Of a DNA stretch of 31,269 bases, positions 1-9,720 are shown in pieces (the stretch's first letter is position 1; each line of letters begins with the position of its first letter). This DNA comes from Saccoglossus kowalevskii (Eukaryota > Hemichordata > Enteropneusta > Harrimaniidae). A program made the position numbers and the translations under genes. The stretch spans positions 389,982-421,250 of the forward strand of contig NW_003123406.1 in assembly GCF_000003605.2 (NCBI RefSeq), written 5' to 3'. The notes below the pieces were generated by a model, which made no database searches, was not told where the DNA came from, and worked only from the letters and a program-made list of their open reading frames with translations.

Positions 1-140
1 ATTCGTCATCGCCGCAAACAGGGCATTTATCGTGTTGTGCGAGTCCTGTACTATAGAGATACGTGCCAGTAGTATAAGCTCCATGGAGAATTCTCCATTG
101 AAGATTCACTTCATTCACATGAAGCATTCACTTCTAAGTG
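1..140 (-). pseudogene. LINE reverse-transcriptase C-terminal remnant
   Basis: Reading the minus strand towards position 1 gives one open frame whose peptide contains NEVNLQWRILHGAYTTG, then LYSTGLAQHDKCPVCGDDE. This matches the region after the reverse transcriptase in L1/Tx1-like non-LTR retrotransposons, where a W-[KR]-x-LHGA motif is followed by a CPxCG..E zinc-knuckle-like motif. The window cuts the fragment off before the rest of the Cys/His motif. Going upstream (higher coordinates) the frame meets a stop within about 20 codons, so this is a degenerate or truncated copy. The element would have encoded an enzyme that reverse-transcribes its own RNA at a nicked genomic target. Motif identity is from memory of the family; no search was done. 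Confidence 0.55.
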
Positions 141-378
141 ATCACAGCATCTTTATGTTTCAAACAAAAGAGGAGCGTTGATAATATCAATTGCCTCTGA
201 TATTAATCACGAAACAATTTTGTTCTTCAGACATATTTATGGAAACACATGAAGATTTAGTTGATGGTCGATTGAAGTATTTTGCCATCATTCATGGAAT
301 TTTGTTGTTGAGATCACTTTTGATATTCTTCATAATGGATATCCACATGGTAAAGAGGGTATGAAGGATTAGTTCACA

Positions 379-1062
379 CTAATATTGCATTTGACAAGTT
401 GAATGCACGTAGTTGGTACGCATAGCAATATACCAGCTGACATTTTGCTTGATATGCACGATATGCCATTTCGTGAAAACTGTTCTTACCATCACTGTCA
501 ACCTTTTTATCAACCCTGCCTTTTCTATACAAGCTGGTATAAATACACCATGTACATTGATATTCTGACAGTATTCGCTATCTGGATGAAGATATGGTTG
601 TATGTTGTTAATTAATGTTGCGGATTTTTGACTGCGTGGGTTAGGAACCATCCACAGATCTAGAGACAGTCTCACAGTATATTTACCTTCATAACGTCTA
701 CGAAACATGGCAGAAGCAGAATCAGATTTTGCAGGCAGAACTACTTGACTTGACAACTAAATTTCTAATGATTTGCTACACTTGACGATGACTGAAAAAT
801 CACCAATAATATCTTGTTCCTCTCTGACCAAAACCACTGCAGCTCAGCCTAGAGCACCTGGCATGTTGCCTGTATTCGGAGTTATCACAACATCTGGCAT
901 AATCTCTCTGACTTTCAGAATTAAAGATCTACGTGCAATTACCTCGTTGGGAACAGTGTGCATCGTGTCTTTATACAGTTTTTCACCTCAACCATTGTAA
1001 CGAACTATTCAGATTTAATCACATACTGCAAACTCATCTTTAAACTCAATTTCTGCAGCCAT
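379..1062 (-). pseudogene. decayed reading frame of unknown origin
   Basis: A single minus-strand frame runs 228 codons from an ATG at 1062 (MAAEIEFKDEFAVCD...) to 379 and is broken by several stops (TAA, TGA, TGA, TGA, TAG). Between the stops the composition looks protein-like, for example EVIARRSLILKVREIM and SASAMFRRRYEGKYTVR, with no frameshift needed. The stops are those expected from C-to-T or G-to-A changes in CAA, CGA, TGG or CAG codons, as in a gene that mutated after dying. The product is not recognised. It sits on the same strand as the LINE fragment at 1-140, so it may be part of that element, but no RNA-binding or endonuclease motif was seen. A YY1-like GGCGGCCATTTTG lies just before the ATG. 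Confidence 0.35.
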
Positions 1063-2190
1063 AAATTCAAAATGGCCGCCAGTTTGATCATTAGGAAAAT
1101 TGGCAAATGTTTTGAATTAACTGATATATAGTTACACAAGCTCTCAGATTCAATGCAATGGCGTGTGCTTTCCATGGTAAACGGAACATGAAATCAAGCG
1201 TTACTATATCGAACGAAAGGTATAGTTTTTTCGTCAGTTAAGCTATGAAGATATATAAGATGGCAATATATATTATTGTTTTACATTTGAAATCAGTGTT
1301 TTTGTTACATGAACGCTAATTGATGGATCCAGCTTTTTGTCGCACCCAATCTGATCATTCAATTTAACTGCAAGGGATAATTGGGTTAGCAAAATCGTGC
1401 GAATCGAATGATGAGTGACCAGAAAATAAAAGACAAAACAAAGGACAAAGAACTGAGTTTAAATACAGCTTTCCCTAACATGGTCACGCACGGGTTCATG
1501 GGTACGGCCAGAAACGATCGGCTTAACAAAATTATGCAAATCGAACGATGGGAGACCAAAAAATAAAAAAAAAAGTCAGTGTTAGCATCGCCCAGTATCA
1601 CCCAGTATTTGCTGACTTACAGATCGAGAAAGCAGGCGCAAAGGTGACAAACTAAAAATGTTCCTTACACCAAGAAAAGCACATACTAAAAAAACAAATT
1701 AAATGAGCAGACACGCATGGACCAGTGAATGAACGATTGATCGAGAGAAGAAATGAACCAATGAACGTACATAATATTTGTCATTATGGTGTCGAACAGA
1801 TTATTATTTTTTAGTTTAGACAATATTTATTATATCGCAAGCAATTTATTACAACTAAAAGTGTCCCTTCGTTCTGTAATGAAATACCATTCCGCTGAGC
1901 CTATGGGATGGGTTTCTGTCCTGCGTCTGTCGTCCTTCTATCTATCTATCTTTTTATCTGTCACGACTTCTTCTCAAAAACCGCCGAACCGTTTGACTCG
2001 TTTTTTTTTTGTGTGTGGATGCCTTGATGAGTGTAGATGGTAATTTGTTCATGAGAAGTCGATCTGCCAAAAATTATGCAAATTAGCCTCCCAAAACTCT
2101 ACTGTGGCGGTCTATAGTGAGAGCGCAATCTATAGTATGGCGTTGGAATTATAACTTTGTTTATGAATAAGTCTGTGCGTCCCTGTGTGG
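1063..2190. other. AT-rich region without a gene
   Basis: No coding signal was seen. It contains two diverged short copies of a segment around GCAAATCGAACGATG, one near 1388-1430 and the other near 1527-1570, about 138 bp apart, and a short TATC run near 1938-1951. The small open frames here lack any family motif. Confidence 0.5.
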
Positions 2191-2528
2191 TCAGTCGATT
2201 TGTTTCCTTCTATGTGGGCAGGTCGATTCTCCTGTTAAATCGACCGAATTCCTTCCAAAGACTGAACTAAAGTGGTTATGGATGTTGTGGAACTCTTGGA
2301 ACAGACGAAATCGTGTTTGCGTGGAATTTAGTGACTGGCAGATGTCTTTTTCGAAAGTTGTGGTTGTGTGGGTCGACCGCAGAGGTTGCAGTCTGCTGTT
2401 GCCATTGTGTTGAACGAAACCGTTGTTGAACCAAATATCCAGGTTCCTGTGAGTACAATCGTTGACATTTTGAGTTCTGTACGCCAGTAATAACTGTTTC
2501 CAGTAGATCAACTCGACCAATTAAGTTG

Positions 2529-2536
2529 TCCCGTCG
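2529..2536. repeat. 8-bp target site duplication, left copy
   Basis: TCCCGTCG lies directly before the MITE and is repeated exactly at 2692-2699 directly after it. Eight-base duplications are the rule for hAT transposons. Confidence 0.85.
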
Positions 2537-2691
2537 CAGTGGCGGATCCAGCAAAATGCATTGGGGGGCAAGCTTCGCTTCAGATATACGGAGCGAAAAT
2601 CGCAGAGAAGCTATGCGTAATCCAGATGATATGAATCGTCATGGTTTTGGAGGGCATGCCCCCTCCCCTGCCCCCTCTGGATCCGCCACTG
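2537..2691. mobile_element. hAT-type MITE, 155 bp
   Basis: The element starts CAGTGGCGGATCCAGC and ends with the inverted TCTGGATCCGCCACTG, giving terminal inverted repeats of about 15 bp with CAG/CTG ends. It is flanked by a perfect 8-bp direct duplication. Short size, no coding capacity and 8-bp duplication define a non-autonomous hAT miniature element, mobilised in trans by an hAT transposase not present in this window. The interior has G and C runs (GGGGGG near the left end, CCCCTCCCC near the right), common in this family. A 63-residue open frame running through it is spurious. Confidence 0.9.
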
Positions 2692-2699
2692 TCCCGTCG
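2692..2699. repeat. 8-bp target site duplication, right copy
   Basis: TCCCGTCG, an exact copy of 2529-2536. That both copies are identical suggests the insertion is not very old. Confidence 0.85.
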
Positions 2700-3070
2700 A
2701 GGTTTCAACTAAAGTAAAGACTGTTCTTCATTGTGGAAAAGTCCCGCCATTCGTATCACGTGACTTTCTGTTGTCGACATCCAGTCGGACTGACTTGTTT
2801 ACCGTCCAGACATCTACCAAACTTTGATTCGTGTGACATTCAGCATCATGTAGAAAGTGCATAAATTGACTGTGACATTTTACTGTTGTGCATTTCCCGG
2901 ATATACGTTGTTATCACACTTATTATTTTCTATAACGTTGGTCTGCATTTAGTGTAATTCGCCTGCACTGGCATTGCGTAACCTTATCAAGTCAGTGTGT
3001 AGTTTGCATTTTGCGTGACAGTTTGTGACTATCGAAGCAGTTCAATTAGTCTTATAGTATGCACTTACAC

Positions 3071-3790
3071 TCAGTGGTGAGAGGTGCTTGAAAAAAATGA
3101 GCAAAACCTAGACCACGTGTGGAGAGAGTAGAATATTTCTGTTGAGGTGTGGGAAAATGATCATAGTAAAATTAAAATCATCTCTCAAGTCATATAAACA
3201 GGTGAGAAGCTGGTCCTTAGAATGAAATTCAAGGCACATCTTACGTATGAAAAAAGTCCTTTTTATCTTATTGTAATATAATCACTAAATTTAGAATCAT
3301 CAATGTATCTAAATAGGAAATTAAAGGTTTTGGCTTCATTGTTCTGTTATAGTGATAATGTCATATTTAGTGTAGAAATGTTATATGTTAGACTAAAATC
3401 TGTAGACTCGAATGCGAACTTTCACTTCAGACAATATATCCAGCTCCACCTACTCTCGTTTAGCCCACTGTCTGGCATATCCAAAATGATTATAAAACTG
3501 TGACTGCACATGATATTATCTTTCAAATCGTATCATATTGATTACTGACCCTTCCAAGCTTGGACATTAACTATATGCAAATATATTCATATTAACAAAA
3601 TTTGACACCAATTTTTATGAGTCTTTTGTTCATCTTAATAAGTGCATTGTCATCTTAATTTACAACTTGGGTTGGAAACAATAGAGGATGAGGCAAATTA
3701 TGTTCAGAGGCCGATACTATCTCATTACAGTGAACAGTTAGAATCATTGTGACACACATATCTCGCATAGATGGGTAATGTGCTGCTGGT
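3071..3790. other. AT-rich region without a gene
   Basis: No domain-bearing open frame, RNA gene or element ends were seen. A 66-codon plus-strand frame at 3303-3503 has no recognisable motif. Confidence 0.45.
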
Positions 3791-3796
3791 ACAAGA

Positions 3797-4090
3797 ATGT
3801 TTGGAAGAGTGGATGAATCCTCTCCATGTAGAAATGAGCGAAAAGAACAAACTCTCAGGATAAATGGTACTAGTATACACTATGGCCCAGCAAACGAAAT
3901 CTTTCAAATTCAAGGTCGATATCACGTAACGTCCAGGACAATGATTATCCTAAAAAGAGACATCGGTGTTTTATTTTCACCAATGACTCAAAAGGGAACA
4001 TTTGAAACAGTGCCTAATGAACTAATTCAACTCGGGACGTGGAGCTCAAGAGGCCAATTGAATAGTACAGTATATCGGATGTTGATTTAG
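3797..4090 (+). CDS. short unassigned open frame, doubtful
   Basis: A 97-codon frame starting MFGRVDESSPCRNERKEQ. No signal peptide, domain or family motif is recognised. Its last third (from about 3985) belongs to a repeat that recurs at 10705-10860, where the same frame is not kept open, which argues against coding. It is probably a chance frame overlapping a repeat, but could be a relic exon of the duplicated locus. Confidence 0.12.
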   Translation: MFGRVDESSPCRNERKEQTLRINGTSIHYGPANEIFQIQGRYHVTSRTMIILKRDIGVLFSPMTQKGTFETVPNELIQLGTWSSRGQLNSTVYRMLI

Positions 4091-4115
4091 ACCGTGCTTT
4101 CCCGGTATTAAATAA
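3985..4115. repeat. array repeat R3, copy 1
   Basis: Diverged copy of 10705-10860 in direct orientation. Shared blocks include GAACTWATTCAACTCG and CGTGCTTTYCCGGTATTA. The order of blocks is the same in both copies. Confidence 0.6.
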
Positions 4116-4800
4116 ATTTGTTCATGTAATTTCGATTAAATGGATGGTTTTCTAAACTGTGTGAAAATCTGTTTCTCGATTCTTTGTAGTGTGTGTGTGT
4201 GCAATAATAATCAATAATAAGTAGCAAGATATTATTCTCAACTGATGACATATTAGTTTGCGGGTAACTAATAGCTACAATACATCTCATGGCAGTGTGT
4301 AATATTTCTCATAATATTTGTTCAGGATAAAACGTAATCCCATTCAGGTTCGTACGAACATTCTGTGCTGATATACATTTGTAATTTGCTTATAAATACG
4401 AGTTATTAATTAGGTAGTAATGTCCAGATCTAAACAGAAGCCTGACATGAATGCAAGTTGCATTTAAAACCATATATTTTAAGACATTTTTGACCCACAT
4501 ATTGGTGTGAAAATAAGACGACTGAAGTCAACCGGAACTATTATTTACGATTTTAATATTATATATTGCAACATTTTCGTGTTGTAAAATTTCAAAAATT
4601 ATGGGCCACTATGTGACATTTCCGTTTCCTCAAATATGTCTTTTTAGCATGAGAACAGATGAACAAAACAAGAAAATTTGACTCAAATTAAATAATTTCT
4701 CGCACATCCACTACACAGTTAGTTCAATCAGACATTGGATGACGAGAAGACCGTTGTTGGTTGATATTTTATCTCAAGATATTTGGCACTAATACAGTGT
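4116..4800. other. AT-rich region without a gene
   Basis: Contains a short GT run near 4189-4201. Nothing else recognisable was seen. Confidence 0.4.
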
Positions 4801-4801
4801 C

Positions 4802-4815
4802 GTTGTCATAACAAC
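4802..4815. promoter_or_regulatory. X-box-like RFX site (GTTGTCATAACAAC)
   Basis: Near-perfect inverted repeat matching the RFX / DAF-19 X-box consensus RTHNYYWTRRNRAC at every position. No gene start is recognised next to it. One of a series of similar palindromes in this window. Confidence 0.4.
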
Positions 4816-5489
4816 GGACATATGTGAGGTGATACATTTTAACTAATAATTGGATTGTTTATTTTACCACAGTATTCTGGACAGCAATGTCTCTTGTTAT
4901 CTTACAATTCAAGGTGTTTTGACTAAAGAGTAAAATAATACTCAAGATAAAAAAGGGAAATGAATACATAAATTAACCGCATATTTTCTTTCTTGTAAGC
5001 AAAGGGTGTATGTTCACAATGAGCAATGTGTAAGCCGATAACAATAAAGCATTTAAACCGGTTATACATAATGGTTGAAAACACTAACCTGGTACGAAAT
5101 ACAAATTTGGGAGATTTGTCTGTTTCATTATTTCGCACGTGACTAAATATGCAAAAGAATGAGCTCTTTCCATAATAACAAATCCTTCCCAATTAATCAA
5201 AAACAAATTAATTTAAAGTGGCAGTTTCCTGTGAAAAGTATGCTTTACACCATGAAAGGTCTTTCTGAACCGGCTAAGGAGGAGTAAATGTAGACCTGTA
5301 TTCGCTAATATTCACATAAGTATAGAAGCGCGGAATTCCGCTCTCTTTAAGTAAACATTTACTTATTGAACTTGTATTCAGACGAATCGAATATACACAC
5401 ACACAACAGGTGTATCTTAATTGCGCAACATCATAACGTATGGGTTTTGTTTGACCGCATCCAGATGAGCGATACATTAATGGTCACTC
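4816..5489. other. region without a recognised gene
   Basis: AT-rich, with two minus-strand open frames of 89 and 67 codons that show no domain, and an AC run near 5394-5406. Nothing else was identified. Confidence 0.4.
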
Positions 5490-5503
5490 GTTGTCATGGC
5501 AAC
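5490..5503. promoter_or_regulatory. X-box-like RFX site (GTTGTCATGGCAAC)
   Basis: Fits RTHNYYWTRRNRAC at all positions and is one base from the textbook palindrome GTTGCCATGGCAAC. The strongest X-box candidate in the window. It is not next to a recognised gene start. Confidence 0.5.
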
Positions 5504-5951
5504 ACACCACAATTAATACTAGCATCTGAAATGACAATCGCTTAATTATAAATACGGCAAGTACCGACGTTCATACATGAATAAAACTTCCACAATTCTC
5601 ACATTTACTGAAATTATTTGGTTTTTGTTCACATGTTCATTACATTTGTAAAGCGATTATTCTAAAGTACACCTGCGTATCGTGAAAGTACACCTGTGTA
5701 TTGGTTCCACACAGACCATCTAAATCTGGCCGCACTCATATTTCCGACATTTACTGTCATGATAATTTACTTAAATTACGTAGAATATATTGTTTGCCGT
5801 GAAATATATTTAATGAAATGCCCCTGTGAATACACCGAAACAAGTTTAACGCGGACTGTTGTATCAGAATTGTGGTCTCGAATACCGTTATTGTGTGTTT
5901 AACACTGTTATACCAATACTCTGGGCGGATCAATGTGATTAATGATCTCTC
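5504..5951. other. region without a recognised gene
   Basis: AT-rich sequence lying between two X-box-like palindromes. A near-repeat AAAGTACACCTGYGTAT occurs twice close together at about 5664-5701. No coding exon was recognised. Confidence 0.4.
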
Positions 5952-6050
5952 GTAGTCATAGTAACCATGCAGAACACCAATACATCTAAAAATAGATTTC
6001 GTCTTATTATAGATGCAGGCAGTTTCAGTGGCTGTTATACAGGGAGGGAG
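5952..6050. repeat. array repeat R1 with X-box-like site, copy 1
   Basis: Begins with the X-box-like GTAGTCATAGTAAC (5952-5965), followed by CATGCAGAACACC and TTATAGATGCAGGCAGTTTC. The same succession, diverged, recurs at 8470, 9624, 10433 and 12871. It is non-coding. Confidence 0.6.
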
Positions 6051-6224
6051 TAAGTAATTAAAACGTCCTGAATTTTCCTGTTTTATGAGCACTTGTTGTG
6101 ACCAAGATGAACAACACACGACATCCCAGTGTTGTACAATAAGCATTGAACACACTATTAGCTTTTTTTCAGGTTGACAACTGAGTCGTCCCAGAATTAG
6201 GGCAAACGCTCTGCCCCAGCAATA

Positions 6225-6315
6225 TAGTAACAACTAAATTAACATATTTTGGTGATAATAGATTTTTTGATAATGAGTTGTGGAATGAAACCAAATCCCC
6301 AGAGCCAGGCATACA
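6225..6315. repeat. array repeat R2, copy 1
   Basis: Diverged direct copy of 10650-10750. Both have AATTAACATAT-type sequence followed by GGAATGARAMCAAATCCCCAG. The offset of about 4.4 kb matches that of R1 (8470 to 12871) and R5. Confidence 0.6.
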
Positions 6316-6429
6316 AAATATAAAAAAATGCAATAATTGTTGTCTGCAAATATATTTCCTGTCTTTCGTTGAACATAAAACTGTAATATACCGGATATAC
6401 TCAATCAGTCTGTACATCAAGCGTTCTTC

Positions 6430-7290
6430 TATGTGTTTTGTCTAGTAACAGTACAGTACAAAATTCACAAGAAAGTGTTATACTATATAAATTTGTTTTC
6501 ATGAAAGTGGAATTTAACGGAGACACAATATAAAAATAAATAAATACAAGACAAAGACAAAGTCGCCGTAACAGAGAACATAGTGTATGGGATATATAAT
6601 CTGACTAAATAGTCTTAGAGGAAGGCATATGTGGCAATTTGTTCTGGCCAAAATTGTCCTGATTAAATCTATTCAAAGAACCTTAACTCACCACACATTG
6701 CTTATAAGAAAAGATGTGTGTTGCTGACATTACGTCGAAAACCAAGATGACCGCAAGATCAAACTACTTTTTCAGTTTGAATTCAATCCTACATCGCATC
6801 TTTAGCAATATACACATTCTACAAATTTAATTAAGACACGTTAAATAGCAGAAGACTTTCAAACGTGTTTATACACAACACTCGTTGTCGTAAACACTGT
6901 GAATCTACAAGTGAGGTGCTTCATAATAGAAGGACAAGATGGACAAGTCTTATCAATTGAAATGATGGGACTAGATCTGAAATTCACTCCAACACCAACC
7001 TTTGTTATGCAATTTGTGGCAGCAAAGAAATGAAAATGCGTCATATCTAAAAACCGTTACCCAATGACAGAAACACATCATCAATTCAAAATTAGATAAA
7101 CAGTGCTTCTAGTAAAATAAAAGTATATTGTTCGACTTGTTATTCAAGAGTTAAATGGACCAACACATTCATTAACTGATGCATGAACATATATGACAAA
7201 TAGAAAGCTGTGTAATCACTCGTAAGCAAAGATAGCTAAAGATTATTTTCATCTTGCTTTCTATGTTTTGTTACTGTTAGTTCCGGACAT
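6430..7290. other. AT-rich region without a gene
   Basis: This is where the second exon of the minus-strand lectin paralogue (exon 1 at 7791-7854) could lie, but no C-type lectin motif (LGxND, EPN/QPD, FICE) was found by reading the minus strand. Nothing else was recognised. Confidence 0.4.
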
Positions 7291-7620
7291 TGAATGTCAC
7301 TGTTGTCTCTCCTGACTTTTTTTGTATGTGCAAATTGCAAGTGCTCGTGCTGACACATAGCGCCTTATTGTCACAGAAGTCATATTCATGTTTGGGACTA
7401 CATGACAGGGCTGTGCGACCATCTCCCTATCAAACGGCAATTTAATGCGCCATCCTGGCCTCAACCAGGCTCGGTCGAACACAAGCACCTGTGGCCCTCA
7501 ATCAAGGTTTCCCGAAGTCGCATTCGTTAGGGAATGAATCTCGGCCAGTGGAATTGGCCTTCCCATTGAGTCTGTGGAACACTCAACCAAGGTAGGTGTC
7601 GACCCTATTGATTTTCAGCC
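7291..7620. other. GC-richer island, possible old mobile element
   Basis: About 300 bp of clearly higher GC content than its flanks, with sequences such as CCTGGCCTCAACCAGG and GTGGAATTGGCC. A 63-codon minus-strand frame lacks a recognised domain. In position it lies in what would be intron 1 of the minus-strand paralogue. It could be a SINE or other inserted element; no target duplication was identified. Confidence 0.25.
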
Positions 7621-7790
7621 TAAGGTGGGATTTGAAAAAAAGAAAAAGAAACAAAATAGTGCAGAAACGTTCGTATCTGTATTGATGATGTAAGTCAGGA
7701 TAGAACATCGATTTCTAGGTGTAATATTGGCAAGTTGATTACAGGTTTCTACAAAAAAGTATAACCTGTGCAGAATACTAAAACACTTAC

Positions 7791-7854
7791 CGGTATGTCC
7801 ATTGCAATGTCCAAGTAGTAGAAGTAAAACATAGACATTCGGCAGACACGCCAT
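7791..7854 (-). CDS. signal-peptide first exon of a lectin paralogue
   Basis: The minus strand reads MACLPNVYVLLLLLGHCNG then HT, followed by a canonical GTAAGT donor. It codes for a signal peptide and so a secreted or surface product. It is 64 nt long and ends in phase 1, exactly like exon 1 of the intact lectin gene at 23153-23216 (MAYLLSVYVLLLLLAQYNG), and shares its upstream promoter sequence. It would therefore splice to a phase-1 exon such as a C-type lectin exon, but none was recognised at lower coordinates on this strand. Either the rest was lost or too diverged to see by eye, or the first intron is long. The exon itself shows no damage. Confidence 0.65.
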
Positions 7855-7876
7855 ACTCTCACCGTTGCCTACACGT

Positions 7877-7894
7877 CACTGCGTAGGCTTGATC
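7877..7894 (-). promoter_or_regulatory. conserved lectin promoter element
   Basis: On the minus strand this reads GATCAAGCCTACGCAGTG, ending 22 nt before the ATG at 7854. It is matched by GATCAAGCGTACGGAGTG 17 nt before the ATG at 23153, and by a third copy at 11693-11710. Probably core promoter or 5' leader; which is not known. Confidence 0.5.
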
Positions 7895-7966
7895 AGCATC
7901 ACATGTCTCAACTGATGAATCGGCCAATTACACGACACATTATTTTTTAATTACCTCGTTACGTTT

Positions 7967-7980
7967 GTTGTCATAGCAAT
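7967..7980 (-). promoter_or_regulatory. X-box-like site of the minus-strand paralogue
   Basis: GTTGTCATAGCAAT on the plus strand (ATTGCTATGACAAC in gene orientation) is one mismatch from the X-box consensus. It lies about 113 nt upstream of the ATG at 7854, in the range where X-boxes sit in RFX target promoters. It is duplicated at 11789-11802. Confidence 0.45.
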
Positions 7981-8010
7981 TATTCTAATTACAAACATTT
8001 ACAGGATAAA

Positions 8011-8469
8011 CATATGTTCATGAAAGTTTACAACACATATATAGAAAATATTATTTTCATAGTACATAAAAACGTCGGCGCCGTATTAACATTTTTATTT
8101 ATTTATTTTATTTATTTGTTTACCGATGTGCGAGCAGTAAGTTAAGTCTCTCTCTGTAAGTTATGGGAACGGACCGAAGATGGGACAGAATTGCGAAATA
8201 AATGTCTCCTGGTTTGGCAAAATCTTGATGGAGTTTATAGTTAATGACATCTGTAAACCATGCAGGCAAATTACATAAATATAAATGTGCCCTAACTCAT
8301 GTTATTTTGATTTAATATGTTAAAATGAAAATAAATAGGAACATTACATTTTACCAAGCAATGAGTTGAGTCAAATATAGGTGGGAAAAAAATAAAAACT
8401 ATTGGGTTGTTATAATTGTGCATTATATAATGTTTTAATATTGTGGGCTGAGCTATAACATCTTCTCCC
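8011..8469. other. region without a gene
   Basis: AT-rich with a TTTATTTATT stretch near 8093-8117. A 68-codon minus-strand frame has no motif. Confidence 0.4.
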
Positions 8470-8530
8470 GTGGTCATGGCAATCACGCAGAATTCCATAC
8501 TAATAACTTATAATATGGATGTCGATAGGG
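8470..8530. repeat. array repeat R1 with X-box-like site, copy 2
   Basis: Starts GTGGTCATGGCAAT (two mismatches from the X-box consensus) and continues CACGCAGAATTCC and ATACTAATAA. The closest copy is 12871-12970. Confidence 0.55.
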
Positions 8531-8704
8531 TAACATACAAAATGCTTAAGTTGTTTTATGTGCAAAAATAAGTAAATGTTTATTATAGTGTTTACCTCAC
8601 ATATCATCCAATACATTGATCATATTTCTTAATCTAAAACAAATGAATTTAATAATATTTTTAAAACATACTTGAATATGAATTCTTAATTCTTTGTAGT
8701 TCCC

Positions 8705-9060
8705 TTAATGTACTTGATGATTGTCAGAAGTGACGATATTGTGAAACGTCTGTTTTTGTATAGCAATATGTTGGACAGTGGATTTATTTAGGAATATGTA
8801 TGGCTTTGATATTTGTTGCTTGGCAGCAGTGGACACTTTCATGGCATTTTTTGGGCATGTGTTTACAAATACAATATATTGATCACTGTAAAAAGGTTAC
8901 AACATACGCCATGCATAGTCACACGTACGCCACACACTGTGTGTTGCATATAGAACACCAGTATAAATATCTAAACTAATTACTTGATTACTTGCGACTA
9001 AAGATACACTTCATAAAACTGTGCAATTAATCGTATTCTCTTGAGAGTTTACAACACAAC
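8705..9060. repeat. array repeat R5, copy 1
   Basis: Diverged direct copy of 13108-13455. Shared blocks in order include TGTACTTGATGAYTGTCAGAAG, CAGTGGATTT, CGCCACACACT or CGTCACACACT, and AAGATACACTTCATAAAACTG. It is non-coding. The middle contains a CACACGTACGCC-type block resembling the upstream leader of exon 1, suggesting an older promoter relic. Confidence 0.7.
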
Positions 9061-9109
9061 AGACACTCTTTAAGAATTAACAAAAAGAAAAAAAAGAAAA
9101 ATTTAACTA

Positions 9110-9350
9110 ATAAAAATATTTATATGTAGCACTTAAATGCGAATACAATGTAATACAAATAAATATTTTCCGGGTAAAAGTTTATGTATATGATTATATT
9201 AGATTAGATTTTTTATAACAGTTGGGGTCTTCAACAAACTTTTTGTACGAAATTTGTGGGAGGAGGATCATGCCCCTATTTCCAAAAAGTTTTAAAAGTA
9301 CACGAGTGCATTGGATTTCTGAATATGTAGCATTGTTCTGGTCGCACACA
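9110..9350. repeat. array repeat R6, copy 1
   Basis: Diverged direct copy of 16325-16600. Both have ATATGTAGYACTTRAATGC, then ACGAAATKTGT, then TACACGRGTGCAT and TTTCTGAATATGTAG. The 114-codon plus-strand frame crossing this area is not preserved in the other copy and shows no domain. Confidence 0.6.
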
Positions 9351-9623
9351 GTAGGTGTATCTTATATGCAAGGTCTGCATATTGATCAAATTATGAATAT
9401 TCATGATCTAACTCAATTGACAATGTGTTTGTCCCACTGTCGTGTGAGCTCTGAATTTGAACACGGCCTTGGTCACTTCCTTTTTAACAGTGTTAAAACA
9501 CTTCATGCGAACAAAATTATATCGAAAGTTCTAGAACGTTTTCTGATACAAAGAAATATACAATGAATTATCTACAACGTGTATATAATGAACTACTAGA
9601 GCAAGAGAGGTGGATGTTCTCTC

Positions 9624-9720
9624 TTAACTATGGTAACCATGCAGAATAAAAATAGTTCTACTCTCGTTATAGATGCAGACATACGCAGTTTCAATACATG
9701 TCATAAAATGTTCGCAATTC
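9624..9720. repeat. array repeat R1 with degenerate X-box-like site, copy 3
   Basis: TTAACTATGGTAAC (one mismatch from the consensus) followed by CATGCAGAATAAAAATAG and CGTTATAGATGCAGACA. Most similar to copy 1 at 5952. Confidence 0.55.

Larger units (their letters stand above)
2191..3070. other. higher-GC unassigned segment carrying a MITE
   Basis: The composition is noticeably less AT-rich than the flanks on both sides of the MITE at 2537-2691, and the sequence is continuous across the insertion once one copy of the 8-bp duplication is removed. A short hairpin GGTCGATT...AATCGACC lies at 2221-2245. Short plus-strand open stretches exist but contain stops and no recognisable domain. It could be an old mobile element (LTR or SINE-like) or an unrecognised exon; nothing decides between these. 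Confidence 0.3.
7795..8010. repeat. array repeat R4 (exon 1 plus promoter), copy 1
   Basis: Direct duplicate of 11615-11830 covering exon 1, the conserved promoter element and the X-box-like site. Shared blocks include CAAGTAGTAGAAGTAAA, CTGCGTAGGCTTGATCAGC and GTTGTCATAGCAA. Confidence 0.75.

Noticed and set aside
1165-1184. Another X-box-like palindrome, CTTTCCATGGTAAAC
   Set aside because: The right half is one base too long and the left half is incomplete; not convincing.
2526-2717. 63-codon frame starting just before the hAT MITE
   Set aside because: Almost all of it is MITE sequence, including both inverted ends.
5757-6233. 158-codon minus-strand frame
   Set aside because: No domain, splice signals or signal peptide. 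It runs through array repeat R1, whose other copies do not keep the frame.
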